From the NCBI GenBank assembly GCA_018242665.1, contig JAFEBL010000004.1:1-36953 (forward strand): a DNA stretch of 36,953 nt, written 5' to 3'. The notes below the pieces were generated by a model. It ran no database searches. It saw only the letters and a program-made list of their open reading frames with translations, and was not told the DNA's origin. Below, one piece after another: positions 25,766 through 34,010 of the stretch (position 1 is its first letter; every line of letters begins with the position of its first letter). The position numbers were made by a program, and so were the translations under genes. Source of the stretch: Nitrospira sp. (GTDB taxonomy: Bacteria > Nitrospirota > Nitrospiria > Nitrospirales > Nitrospiraceae).

Positions 25766-26875
25766 CTAGGAGTTTCCTGGCGCGCGTTTGTAAAAGGGCG
25801 GCTTCACCACGATCGCCGGACATGCCTTGCCGCGAATATCAATCAGGATCGATGATCCTGGTTGGGCGGCGGCGGGTGTGACGTAGCCCATGCCGATGCC
25901 TTTTTGCAGAATGGGGGACAAGTTTCCGCTGGTGACTTCCCCGATCACCGTCTGCGGCTTGTCCGGGTTCAGGATTCGAAACCCGTGCCGAGGGACACCC
26001 TTTTCGACCAATTCAAAGGCCACCAACCGTCGCGGCGGTCCGTCGGTATGCTGAGCCGACAACTTGGCGCGGCCGATGAAGTCGCCCTTATCGAACTTCA
26101 CGACCCACTCCGCACCGGCTTCGATCGGAGTCGTCTCTTCGTTCATGTCGTTGCCGTAGAGCAGGTAACCCATTTCGAGTCGCAAGAGGTCACGCGCTCC
26201 GAGTCCTGCCGGTTTGATCCCCAGCGGATGCCCCGCCTCAAGGAGGCGATCCCAGGCTGCTACCGCGGCCTCCGCAGGGAGGTACAACTCGTATCCCAGT
26301 TCACCCGTGTATCCGGTTCGTGTGACCAGCGTGTGGTGTCCACAGAAGGTGGTATCCAGGCAGTGCCGCACTTTCAGGCTGGTGATGTCACCTATGCCGG
26401 CGGCGGTGAGAATGTCTCGCGAGGCAGGGCCTTGGATGGCAATCTGTGCAAGCATCTCAGACTGGTCTTGAACCTTACATCCTTGGGCCTGAGCGACCTT
26501 GTCGTGCAGCCAGGCGACGATCTTCTCCCGATTCGATGCATTGACGCACACGAGAAATTCATAGGGCTTCACGTGGTAGATAAAGACATCATCTTGAATC
26601 CCGCCATCCGGCGTGCAGACCATGGAGTACTGCGATTGCCGAACGGAGAGTATGGAGACGTCGTTCGTCGTCACGCGCTGCAAGAACGCCAATGAGCCCG
26701 GGCCTGTCACGCTGATTCGACCCATATGGCTGACGTCAAACAGCCCCGCATGATGGCGTACGGTTTGATATTCATCGACCACGCCGGAGTAGTGGATGGG
26801 CATTTCCCATCCGGCAAAATCGACCAGCTTTCCCTGCGCCCGTCGGTGCGCATCGATCAGTGGCGTCTGTTTCAT
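25766..26875 (-). CDS. gcvT: Aminomethyltransferase, T protein of glycine cleavage system
   Basis: Transfers the methylene carbon from aminomethyl-lipoyl GcvH to tetrahydrofolate, releasing ammonia. The 369-aa protein begins MKQTPLIDAHRRAQGKLVDFAGWEMPIHYSG, the standard GcvT N-terminus. It has SHMGRISVTGPGSLAFLQRVTTNDV, CVNASNREKI, TRTGYTGELGYELYLPAE and LGARDLLRLEMGYLLYGNDM, all folate-domain blocks, and a C-terminal barrel domain. ATG 26875 is chosen over the upstream in-frame ATG 26911 because of this N-terminus; no clear ribosome site is visible for either. It works with gcvP at 17835; gcvH is absent from the window. Confidence 0.95.
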   Translation of the reverse strand: MKQTPLIDAHRRAQGKLVDFAGWEMPIHYSGVVDEYQTVRHHAGLFDVSHMGRISVTGPGSLAFLQRVTTNDVSILSVRQSQYSMVCTPDGGIQDDVFIYHVKPYEFLVCVNASNREKIVAWLHDKVAQAQGCKVQDQSEMLAQIAIQGPASRDILTAAGIGDITSLKVRHCLDTTFCGHHTLVTRTGYTGELGYELYLPAEAAVAAWDRLLEAGHPLGIKPAGLGARDLLRLEMGYLLYGNDMNEETTPIEAGAEWVVKFDKGDFIGRAKLSAQHTDGPPRRLVAFELVEKGVPRHGFRILNPDKPQTVIGEVTSGNLSPILQKGIGMGYVTPAAAQPGSSILIDIRGKACPAIVVKPPFYKRAPGNS

Positions 26876-26932
26876 GGCATGATGTCGGCGTTCAGCATGA
26901 TGGTCTTGCAATGGGAGATTGGTGAACCGGCG

Positions 26933-27376
26933 CTATCGAACCTCGAGCAATTCCACGTCGAAGACGAGGGTGGCGTTGGGGGGAATCACGCCGCCTGCGC
27001 CACGGGCGCCATACCCCAAGTCCGGGGGAATAGTCAGTTTCCGCTTGCCGCCGACTTTCATGCCGGCGACACCTTCATCCCAGCCTCGAATGACTTGGCC
27101 TGCGCCGATCGGGAAGGAGAACGGATCCCGCCTGTCGACGGAACTGTCGAACTTTTTCCCGTTGGTGAGCCATCCGGTGTAGTGAACGGTGGCGAGGTTC
27201 CCCGCCGCGGCTTCCCGGCCGGTGCCCACGACCACGTCGGTGTATTTCAGCCCAGAAGCGGTCGTCACTTCGGCGGCCGAGCCCGGTTGTTCTCCTTGTG
27301 CCATGATTGGTCCTCCCATGCTGAATGCGATGAGCCCTACGATACTCCACACTGTCAGGCTGAAGCGACTGGTCAT
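26933..27376 (-). CDS. FKBP-type peptidyl-prolyl cis-trans isomerase, exported
   Basis: A 147-aa isomerase with an N-terminal signal peptide ([26 protein letters not shown]), so it probably assists folding in the periplasm. The FKBP domain covers about residues 40-147: [87 protein letters not shown]. The active-site aromatic and Asp/Arg set ([19 protein letters not shown]) is intact. GGAG lies 12 bp before the start. It stands between the FIST gene and gcvT on the same strand. Confidence 0.93.
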   Translation of the reverse strand: MTSRFSLTVWSIVGLIAFSMGGPIMAQGEQPGSAAEVTTASGLKYTDVVVGTGREAAAGNLATVHYTGWLTNGKKFDSSVDRRDPFSFPIGAGQVIRGWDEGVAGMKVGGKRKLTIPPDLGYGARGAGGVIPPNATLVFDVELLEVR

Positions 27377-27454
27377 ACGTATGTCTCCGTGGTGCGTGTG
27401 AATCGACGCGGGCCTGCCGCCCTTCCTGCAGGCTCAATATTGTGTGCCGGCCCC

Positions 27455-28660
27455 TTATCTGCGCTCAGGTTCTGAGAACATTGCAATGCTGGCCGTGTAG
27501 CCATGGAGAAAATTTCGCCCCCCGACCGGGCCGACCTCTCCCTGAGCGAAGAACCCTGCCACAGGAATGGCGCCCAGCTGTTCTCCCAAGACGCCGGCGT
27601 CATGGTTCGGCAGGCCGAATAGCCCCTTCCCGCGCCCACAACAGCTGAACAACAAGGCGCCAAGCGGGAGCGCGCGCCCGCCGGGATGAGATGCGGCAAG
27701 TAAGACCCGCAAATCCTCGTCGGCGGACTGAGCGTCCCGGACCTGAAACTGTACCGTTTGTCCCTCCTGCACGACGTCTCCGATCACGATGGCTCCGGTC
27801 TCCTGGTCTGCTCCGAGGAGATTGCGGATCAGAAAGTCGCCTCGCGTGAATCGGGCCCGCTGCTCATCCATGGCAATCCCGATGTGCAGCGCGCGTTGCG
27901 CTTGAGCGCGTTCGTCGCTAGTCAGCTGGCTGAACACCGTTTGCAAGCAATGGAGCGCCGGCTGCCCGCCAAGTTCCTGAATGACGTTGTGCTCGGACTT
28001 TGTGACGATAAACCGTTCTCCGATCGGGCGACACCCTTGAGAAATGACGCTGTGGACGGCGATGGGCCCGGACAACGCGACCCCGACCAATCCATCGGTA
28101 TAGACCTCCTCATTGAGAAATAGCCGATTCTCTCCCAGATCCTGCCCGCCGCCTGCCAGTCCTCCCAATGCGCGAGTTCCCGGATAGTGTTCCTCGATGA
28201 CGGAGAGCACGTCCTGCATCGGAGTGGAGAAGGGATCGGCAAACAGGAGCATCGCGGGTGGAGCGTCGCCCTCCGCATCCATGTCGGGCCAGTGACGCAA
28301 CGAGAATTGGTCGTGGACGCTGGAGAAGGAGAGTCTCAATGGCTGGGCGATGACGCCGGGCAAATGGGCGGCCCAAAGCGTGGCCGCCGGTCCTGTTTCG
28401 ATCTCCTGCCCCGTCGCGATGATTCCTTCACCAGTGCATCCGACCAAGGTGCCCGGATCTAGGATGGCGCGAAGGGCTTGGACAAGCGTCTCGGCCTGCT
28501 CGGCATGCTGGATCGAAACAAACAGGAGCGCGACGTCGATGCGCGCGCTTCCCAGCTGTTCACGGATGGCCAGGATCAATTCATCGGCGGCCGCTTGTAC
28601 GGTAGTCTGGCGCGTCAGGGCTGAGGCAAACCGGAGTGTCGATGAGGGTGTGGTAATCAC
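27455..28660 (-). CDS. FIST N- and C-domain protein
   Basis: A 401-aa protein with both FIST domains. FIST_N covers about residues 35-225 (ALLFVSIQHAEQAETLVQALR, LVGCTGEGIIATGQEIE, GTRALGGLAGGGQDLGENRLFLN) and FIST_C covers about 230-390 (RFTRGDFLIRNLLGAD, ALLFSCCGRGKGLFG, IPVAGFFAQGEVGPVGGRNFLHGYTASIAMF). FIST domains are proposed small-ligand sensors, usually fused to signalling domains. Here the protein has no kinase, cyclase or methyl-accepting part, so output must be through a partner if it signals at all. The start is GTG with no clear ribosome site. Confidence 0.88.
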   Translation of the reverse strand: MITTPSSTLRFASALTRQTTVQAAADELILAIREQLGSARIDVALLFVSIQHAEQAETLVQALRAILDPGTLVGCTGEGIIATGQEIETGPAATLWAAHLPGVIAQPLRLSFSSVHDQFSLRHWPDMDAEGDAPPAMLLFADPFSTPMQDVLSVIEEHYPGTRALGGLAGGGQDLGENRLFLNEEVYTDGLVGVALSGPIAVHSVISQGCRPIGERFIVTKSEHNVIQELGGQPALHCLQTVFSQLTSDERAQAQRALHIGIAMDEQRARFTRGDFLIRNLLGADQETGAIVIGDVVQEGQTVQFQVRDAQSADEDLRVLLAASHPGGRALPLGALLFSCCGRGKGLFGLPNHDAGVLGEQLGAIPVAGFFAQGEVGPVGGRNFLHGYTASIAMFSEPERR

Positions 28661-28704
28661 GAGGCCGTCTTGGTTTCGGGGGCGGGCGTCTTAGCTCAGA
28701 GTCG

Positions 28705-28932
28705 TCACACACCCGGGTTCATGCGTTCCGGTCGTTCCGTCGCGAGCTTTTTATAGTAACGCCACATGTACGAATGATAATCGTCGAGTTGTGCAAGCAA
28801 GTAATGGAGCTCCGTCGGGTCTTGCGTTTCGAGGGCGTGGGTCATTCGCGTTTTGAGAAACTCTGCAAACCGTCCGCTCTTCTCGATCGCGTTCAGCAGC
28901 GAGAGGCTGCCTCCCAAAGCATAGTCAGCCAT
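28705..28932 (-). CDS. Small conserved-looking protein, unknown function
   Basis: A 75-aa, probably all-helical cytoplasmic protein with no family I can name. It is rich in aromatic residues near the C-terminus (YHSYMWRYYKKLATERPERMNPGV). Support for coding is a GGAGGG ribosome site just before ATG, a promoter 28 bp upstream, and tight placement between a P1 peptidase gene and the FIST gene (44 bp). Confidence 0.65.
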   Translation of the reverse strand: MADYALGGSLSLLNAIEKSGRFAEFLKTRMTHALETQDPTELHYLLAQLDDYHSYMWRYYKKLATERPERMNPGV

Positions 28933-28959
28933 AGCCCTCCGGTTGACGGATGAGTCAGG

Positions 28960-28988
28960 AGAATAGCCGCGGACCTGATGAAAAGCAA
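28960..28988 (-). promoter_or_regulatory. Internal promoter before the 75-aa gene and FIST gene
   Basis: Minus-strand TTGCTT (28983-28988), 17-bp spacer, TATTCT (28960-28965). The start would fall near 28953, giving a leader of about 20 nt with GGAGGG. Confidence 0.45.
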
Positions 28989-29013
28989 GGTGCCGGGGCG
29001 CGCCGGGATCTTC

Positions 29014-30279
29014 TTACCGGCCGCGTGGCGCTTCGGAAGACAGGAGCGCGCGCAGGCGCGGGAGCGAAATCGCCTCGGCGCGGAATCCATCACGCCCCGT
29101 AACGGTGGTGGCGCCGGTCAGCGCATTGAGCACCGCTTCTTCCGTGGCCTCTACGGTGGCCGTGATGAGGGGATTCACGTGTGTGTCGGCCAGATGCGTC
29201 AGTGAAAAGGTCGATTCGGTCGGGTAATGAGGAATGACGTTGCCGGTGGAGAACGCCAGCATGAAATCGCCGCTGCCGTGGCGCGCTGTCGAACCGGTTC
29301 GGGCGAGGCCGAGCGCCGCACGCTTTCCGAGGCGTGTCAGTTGCCGGCTGTCGAGCGGTGCGTCGGTGGCGAGAATGATGATGATCGAACCCTCCGCATT
29401 CCCGCTCGACCCATCGCGAACGGCGTGTAGTCTGAGTGCCTGTTCACCTTGCGCGGGTCCGGACTGTGGTCCCATCGCGTCATACTGACGCCCGACCGGG
29501 ATACCGCCCATCGTCAATTCAGGACGCCGGCCGTGATTGGCGTTGACCAACACCCCGATGGTATAGCCACCGTCGGCCGCAGCGAGGCGACGGGAGGCGG
29601 TGCCGATGCCACCCTTGAATCCGTAGGAGATCATGCCGGTTCCGGCTCCGACACTCCCCTCGGCGACGGGTCCTGAGGTCGCGTTATCGAGGGCCTGCAT
29701 GACATCGGCTTCGGAGACGTGGCGTCCCTGAATATCGTTCAATCGCCCGTCGTCACATTCCGCCACGACCGGCGTGAGCGTGTCGTCGGTAATGCCGATG
29801 CCCGGGTAGCGACGGAGCATCCAACTGATGATGCCGTTGGCGACTCGGGGTACGTTCAAGGTGTTGGTGAGGGCAATGGGATATTCCAAAAATCCCGACT
29901 CTGCTACCCATGCCAGGCCGGTCATTTCCCCGGTCCCGTTCAGGACGAAAGCCCCGGCTGGAACTTTTTTGTGCCAGACATCCTCTCGGGGGACGATGAC
30001 GGTGACACCGGTGCGAACCGGCCCCTCCCCTGGTTTCAAGGCCCCTTCCCCGTGCATCAGCGTGACCTGCCCAACTGTCACTCCAGGCACATCGGTAATG
30101 GCATTCAGCGGACCTGGTTCGAGTTGTCCGAGGTGCAGGCCGAGGGCGCGCGCGCGTACCCGATTGTGATCGACGGCGTCGGCGGGGGTGTCTGCGCCCC
30201 AGGCCGGTGAGGCGAACAGGGTCGTGAGAAGCAGCGCCCAGGCAGTCAGCGAAACAGTAGGGGCGTTGGTATGGGTCAT
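29014..30279 (-). CDS. P1-family (DmpA/BapA-like) N-terminal nucleophile peptidase, exported
   Basis: A 421-aa aminopeptidase or beta-peptidase of the DmpA clan. The signal peptide is MTHTNAPTVSLTAWALLLTT with cleavage near SPAWGA, so it is likely periplasmic. The N-terminal part contains LNAITDVPGVTVGQVTL and TGVTVIVPRE, typical for family P1. The autocleavage region is SYGFKGGIGTASRR, where cleavage after the Gly frees the nucleophile (Ser or Thr in the family, here Thr) to give alpha and beta chains. ATG 30279 is chosen because it opens the signal peptide and has GGAGGAG upstream; the frame itself runs 300 bases further up. Confidence 0.9.
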   Translation of the reverse strand: MTHTNAPTVSLTAWALLLTTLFASPAWGADTPADAVDHNRVRARALGLHLGQLEPGPLNAITDVPGVTVGQVTLMHGEGALKPGEGPVRTGVTVIVPREDVWHKKVPAGAFVLNGTGEMTGLAWVAESGFLEYPIALTNTLNVPRVANGIISWMLRRYPGIGITDDTLTPVVAECDDGRLNDIQGRHVSEADVMQALDNATSGPVAEGSVGAGTGMISYGFKGGIGTASRRLAAADGGYTIGVLVNANHGRRPELTMGGIPVGRQYDAMGPQSGPAQGEQALRLHAVRDGSSGNAEGSIIIILATDAPLDSRQLTRLGKRAALGLARTGSTARHGSGDFMLAFSTGNVIPHYPTESTFSLTHLADTHVNPLITATVEATEEAVLNALTGATTVTGRDGFRAEAISLPRLRALLSSEAPRGR

Positions 30280-30323
30280 AGCGGGAGAGCTCCTCCGTAT
30301 GTCACAGCCGATGAGCGGCTGCG

Positions 30324-31721
30324 CTAGATATCGTAACTGCTCTCTTTGGCAGGCACCACTACCGAGAGGCCGGGATGTTCCGCTTGAATGGCCGCCCCGA
30401 GCGAGAGCGCCTGCTTTTCCTCCCCATGGACGACAAACACCTGCTGGGGTGCCGGCGTCATGGCCCGCACATAGGCCAGCAGGTCGTTTCGATCTGCATG
30501 AGCCGAGAGCCCGTTGAAGACCACGACCTGTGCGCGGCGCGGCGTCGGAATGCCGAAGATCGGGACCACATCCCATTGCTCGACCAACCTACGTCCCAAC
30601 GTGTGCTCCGCCTGGAACCCCACGATGGCGATGATGTTGGCCTCATCCTGAATGGCATGTTTCAAATGGTGCACGACGCGTCCTCCTTCGCACATACCCG
30701 AGGACGCGATGATCACACAGGGACCTTTCATGCTGTTCAAACGTTTGCTTTCGTCCGGTGACGACACGTACCGGATATAACGGGCGGCGAATGGATCGCC
30801 CTCCGAGGTGAAGGTGCGATACGTTTCTTCGTCGTAACATTCGGGGTGTTTCCGGAAGACATCCGTCACTTTCGACGCCAGCGGTGAGTCAATGTAAATA
30901 GGCAGGGGGTCGATTCGACCCTCGGCCACCAACTGCTTGATCCGCATCACGAGTTCCTGCGTCCGTCCCAGGGCAAACGCGGGCACGATGATTTTGCTGT
31001 TATGCGCTTTGGCGTGGGCCACCAGCTGTTGCGCCTTTTTCGTGAGCGCCTCGCCGACTTCTTCGTGCAATCGATCGCCGTAGGTGGATTCAATGATCAA
31101 TACATCGCAACTTGGCGGCGGCGCGGGATCTCGCAAAATCGGCATGTGCGGGCGTCCCAAATCTCCAGAGAAGAGCACCGTGGTGCTGTTGCCACGAGCG
31201 GTGTACTTGAGGCGAATGGCGGCGGAACCGAGAATGTGTCCCACATCATGAAAGGACGCGGTGACACGGGGTGTGACCTTGACCGTGTCGCCGTACCGTG
31301 CACCCACAAAGCGGCGGATGATGGCGCGTGCATCGGCCGATTCATAGAACGGTTGTAGGCATTGCCTGCCACGCCGCTGTTCTTTTCGATTCAGATAGGC
31401 GCAATCGTTCTCTTGCAGGCGCGCCGAGTCTTCGAGCATCACGGCCGTCAGATCGGCGGTCGCGCGGGTCATGTGGACATTCCCGCGAAATTGGTGCTTG
31501 CCCAGCACGGGCAGTGCGCCGGAGTGATCGATATGGGCGTGCGACAGCAGGACGGCGTTGATCGAACGCGGGTCGAATCCCAGGAACCGGTTTTGTCGAT
31601 CCGCCTCCTGTCGCCGTCCCTGGAAGAGCCCGCAATCCAACAGAATCTTACTGCCCGGCATTTCCAGCAGATGGCGGCTGCCGGTCACGGATCGCGCCGC
31701 CCCGTGAAAAGACAGTTTCAT
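30324..31721 (-). CDS. Beta-CASP metallo-beta-lactamase-fold hydrolase (RNA-processing type)
   Basis: A 465-aa enzyme. The metallo-beta-lactamase core carries LLSHAHIDHSGALP with metal ligands His61, His63, Asp65 and His66, then GSAAIRL-type and FSGDLGRP motifs. A beta-CASP insert follows, and a C-terminal RNA-specificity motif (IIASSGMCEGGRVVHHLKH, GLSAHADRNDLLAYV, VVHGEEKQALSL). This matches bacterial relatives of CPSF73 (ysh1-like), probably an RNA nuclease. No KH domain is present. Its ATG overlaps the LOG gene stop by 4 bp; ATG 31721 opens with MKLSFHGAARSVTGS, the usual N-terminus. Confidence 0.92.
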   Translation of the reverse strand: MKLSFHGAARSVTGSRHLLEMPGSKILLDCGLFQGRRQEADRQNRFLGFDPRSINAVLLSHAHIDHSGALPVLGKHQFRGNVHMTRATADLTAVMLEDSARLQENDCAYLNRKEQRRGRQCLQPFYESADARAIIRRFVGARYGDTVKVTPRVTASFHDVGHILGSAAIRLKYTARGNSTTVLFSGDLGRPHMPILRDPAPPPSCDVLIIESTYGDRLHEEVGEALTKKAQQLVAHAKAHNSKIIVPAFALGRTQELVMRIKQLVAEGRIDPLPIYIDSPLASKVTDVFRKHPECYDEETYRTFTSEGDPFAARYIRYVSSPDESKRLNSMKGPCVIIASSGMCEGGRVVHHLKHAIQDEANIIAIVGFQAEHTLGRRLVEQWDVVPIFGIPTPRRAQVVVFNGLSAHADRNDLLAYVRAMTPAPQQVFVVHGEEKQALSLGAAIQAEHPGLSVVVPAKESSYDI

Positions 31722-32575
31722 CGTGTGAAGGGTCCTCCGTGGGTGTGCTGGATCAGGTCCCAGGCCTGCTGGGCGGACTCCGCGAAGTGAAAGAGCGACA
31801 GATCGTCCGGGCCAATCAAGCCTTCTTCGACCAGCATGGTCCAGTTGATGAGACGTTCCCAATACGCGCGGCCCATCAGGACGACGGTGATGTTGCGGGT
31901 TTTCCCGGTTTGCAGCAGCGTGAGTGTTTCGAAGAGTTCGTCGAGCGTCCCGAATCCGCCGGGAAAAACGACAAGGGCCCGGGCGCGCAGCAGGAAATGC
32001 ATCTTGCGGAGGGCGAAGTATCGAAACTGAAAACAGAGGTCCGGCGTGATGTAGGGATTCGGTTGTTGTTCATGCGGCAGGGTGATGTTCAACCCTATCG
32101 ATTTCGCGCCTGCATCCATCGCGCCTCGATTGGCGGCTTCCATGATGCCGGGGCCTCCGCCGGTCACGATGACGTAGTCGCATTCTCCGTTAGTCTGGCA
32201 GGTGGAGGAGACGAGATGCCCGAATTCGCGCGCCATGTCGTAGTAGTGAGCGAGGGCGAGTCGCCGTTCGGCGACCGCGACGCGCTGTTGCTGTCGGCGA
32301 TCCTGGGGTGAGGCCTGCAGTGCCGCAGCGGCGTCTTCGAGGGCCTGTTGCGCGCGCGCCGGTTCGAGCAGGCGTGAACTGCCGAACACGACGATCGTTG
32401 AGCGAATGCCATGCTCGGTTTGAATCAATTCCGGCTTGAGCAACTCCAGTCCGAGACGCAGCGGCCGCAGCTCATCGCGCTGCAAAAAATCAGTGTCTCG
32501 ATCAGCCGGAATGTAGGAGGAGGACGTGGCGGGGGAGTACTGGCTCAGTGACTCGTCGGAAGACCCTGCACCCAT
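31718..32575 (-). CDS. LOG-family Rossmann-fold protein (TIGR00730 type)
   Basis: A 285-aa protein with the LOG signatures GGGPGIMEAANRGA (139-152) and PGGFGTLDELFE (205-216). Relatives hydrolyse nucleoside 5'-monophosphates, either the cytokinin-activating LOG enzymes or the PpnN/YgdH nucleosidases. The extra ~60 residues at the N-terminus include a long low-complexity start and are not part of the LOG core. There is no Shine-Dalgarno: the -10 box ends 8 bp before the ATG, so the mRNA is probably leaderless. It overlaps the beta-CASP gene by 4 bp, a pairing with no obvious biochemical reason beyond nucleotide and RNA turnover. Confidence 0.9.
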   Translation of the reverse strand: MGAGSSDESLSQYSPATSSSYIPADRDTDFLQRDELRPLRLGLELLKPELIQTEHGIRSTIVVFGSSRLLEPARAQQALEDAAAALQASPQDRRQQQRVAVAERRLALAHYYDMAREFGHLVSSTCQTNGECDYVIVTGGGPGIMEAANRGAMDAGAKSIGLNITLPHEQQPNPYITPDLCFQFRYFALRKMHFLLRARALVVFPGGFGTLDELFETLTLLQTGKTRNITVVLMGRAYWERLINWTMLVEEGLIGPDDLSLFHFAESAQQAWDLIQHTHGGPFTR

Positions 32576-32583
32576 AGCGCGGC

Positions 32584-32612
32584 ATTATAGCGAGATAGCC
32601 GACAGGCAGCAA
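32584..32612 (-). promoter_or_regulatory. Promoter of LOG-beta-CASP operon, predicts leaderless mRNA
   Basis: Minus-strand TTGCTG (32607-32612), 17-bp spacer, perfect TATAAT (32584-32589). The ATG at 32575 starts 8 bases after the box, so the leader is 0-2 nt. Confidence 0.7.
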
Positions 32613-32646
32613 TTCGCTTGTCCGGTGAAGTCAGTTCAGAGGTGTG

Positions 32647-33069
32647 TCAGAACGGGTATGGAGTAAACGGCGGTTCCGGGCGATGCCGGACAAAGGCGTG
32701 GTGTGTGACAATCCAGTTGTGGTCGCAGATGAGTTCGAAGGCGTCCGTCCCGAGCCCGGAGCGCGAGAAGATCAGGTCCGGGTCCACCGGGGACCAGGGT
32801 TTGGCCAACCACCCAAAATTGACCCGCGAATATTTGGCATTGAGGAATCGATACGTCACCACGGTGCCTGAATCGGCATCGGTGATGGAGTCAGGAGCGC
32901 CCAATGTCGCGACCACCTCGGCCAAGGTGGTGCGCCCCTCGGCTATGAAGGCGACCGACTCTGCCGTCAGCGGGGTGTTGATCGTGAGCCTGGCCACGTT
33001 ACAGCCGGACAGGGTCAGCGCCAGCGTGGTCATGGCAAGCAGCCTCAGGCACGTCGTCGGGCGGATCAT
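32647..33069 (-). CDS. Lipoprotein with BamE/SmpA-like fold
   Basis: A 140-aa protein with a lipoprotein signal peptide (MIRPTTCLRLLAMTTLALTLSGC, lipobox LSGC). After it comes the segment EGRTTLAEVVATLGAPDSITDADSGTVVTYRF, the threonine-to-Leu-Gly-x-Pro turn followed by a beta strand typical of SmpA/OmlA/BamE domains. The frame reaches further upstream, but ATG 33069 begins the signal peptide and is 4 bp from the previous gene. It shares its motif layout with the preceding lipoprotein, so the two look like diverged duplicates. A role in outer-membrane or envelope assembly is possible; no BAM genes are nearby. Confidence 0.82.
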   Translation of the reverse strand: MIRPTTCLRLLAMTTLALTLSGCNVARLTINTPLTAESVAFIAEGRTTLAEVVATLGAPDSITDADSGTVVTYRFLNAKYSRVNFGWLAKPWSPVDPDLIFSRSGLGTDAFELICDHNWIVTHHAFVRHRPEPPFTPYPF

Positions 33070-33073
33070 GACG

Positions 33074-33454
33074 TCAATCTCCGAAAGGCCAGAAGCGGAA
33101 GTCGAGCTTGTCTGTGCGTTTTGACGCAATGACTTCTTCCACGATGCCCTCACGATTGAGGATGACAAAGAGGTCGTCGCTTTTGACGGAGACCCGGGAA
33201 AAGTTCGCAATGATCAGGAGGAGGCTGCCGACCTTCGCATCGTACCGGTAATACTGGAACAGGTCGCGCCCATTGAGTTGGAGCAGGCGGTCGGGTGCGC
33301 CGAATTGCGCCAGAATCTCTGTCCTGGTTGTGACTCCCTTCTTGATCGCATTGATGGCATCGGTCTTGATCTCGTCACCGAGAGTCCCGCGGCTGAACGC
33401 GCATCCATTCAGCGTCAGCATCATCACGGTCAACAATAGGGCTGCTCGTCGCAT
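33074..33454 (-). CDS. Lipoprotein with BamE/SmpA-like fold, tandem partner
   Basis: A 126-aa lipoprotein (signal peptide MRRAALLLTVMMLTLNGC with lipobox LNGC). The segment KKGVTTRTEILAQFGAPDRLLQLNGRDLFQYYRYDAK matches the same helix-turn-strand pattern as its downstream neighbour. The N-terminus has a good ribosome site (AAGGAGAA). The first 80 bases lie inside the last part of the GNAT gene in another frame, which is unusual for this operon. No family name can be given with certainty. Confidence 0.83.
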   Translation of the reverse strand: MRRAALLLTVMMLTLNGCAFSRGTLGDEIKTDAINAIKKGVTTRTEILAQFGAPDRLLQLNGRDLFQYYRYDAKVGSLLLIIANFSRVSVKSDDLFVILNREGIVEEVIASKRTDKLDFRFWPFGD

Positions 33455-34010
33455 GTCTGGTTCTCCTTCCGTCAGCGAACCCGGGACTTGTCAGGCTTTC
33501 TTCCCGGTGGCATGGGGGGGCAGGCAGGACAAAGTCGGATTCATAGATACGATAGGGCGAGGAGGAGAGGCCCACTCGTTCATAGACCTGTTTGGCCACG
33601 GCATTGTCTCCCTCCACGTACAGGCGCACACCGCACACATCGGCTCGCGAACGGGCCAGATCGACGATGGTGCGATGCATGCATCGATAGACCCCTTGCC
33701 GCCGCCAGCGCGGCGTCACGTATACGCTTTGGATCCACCAGAATTGGGCATTTCGCCAGTCGCTCCATTCGTACGTAATCAGCAGTTGCCCGACCAGCAC
33801 TCTATCGGCCGAAGGCGCCTCGCGCAACTCCGCCACGTAAAACTGTCCGCGTTCAGGCCGGTCGAGCACGGCGTGTGTGCCCTGTCGTAGTCGCGGAATC
33901 TCGAGCCGGCGCTGTTCAGTCTCCCAGGCCATGGCGGCGCTGAAGGTGGTCAGGATGTCGAGGTCATCCACCGTTGCCGGCCGGACGCACAATGATTCGA
34001 CGGGGATCAT
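33375..34010 (-). CDS. GNAT-family N-acetyltransferase with overlapping C-terminal tail
   Basis: A 211-aa acetyl-CoA-dependent transferase. The GNAT core spans about residues 8-165: LCVRPATVDDLDILTTFSAAM, LITYEWSDWRNAQFWWIQSVYVTPRWRRQGVYRCM (acetyl-CoA loop RRQGVY), VRLYVEGDNAVAKQVYERVGL and SSPYRIYESDFVLP. The substrate is unknown. The last ~45 residues (from PAPPCHREESL) are polar, have no GNAT character and overlap the downstream lipoprotein gene by 80 bp, so they look like read-through after loss of an earlier stop. The start overlaps the DUF502 stop by 4 bp. Confidence 0.83.
   Translation of the reverse strand: MIPVESLCVRPATVDDLDILTTFSAAMAWETEQRRLEIPRLRQGTHAVLDRPERGQFYVAELREAPSADRVLVGQLLITYEWSDWRNAQFWWIQSVYVTPRWRRQGVYRCMHRTIVDLARSRADVCGVRLYVEGDNAVAKQVYERVGLSSSPYRIYESDFVLPAPPCHREESLTSPGFADGRRTRHATSSPIVDRDDADAEWMRVQPRDSR

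Noticed and set aside
27412..27433. GCCTGC...GCAGGC inverted repeat between FIST and FKBP genes
   Set aside because: No T-run on either strand; weak evidence for a terminator.
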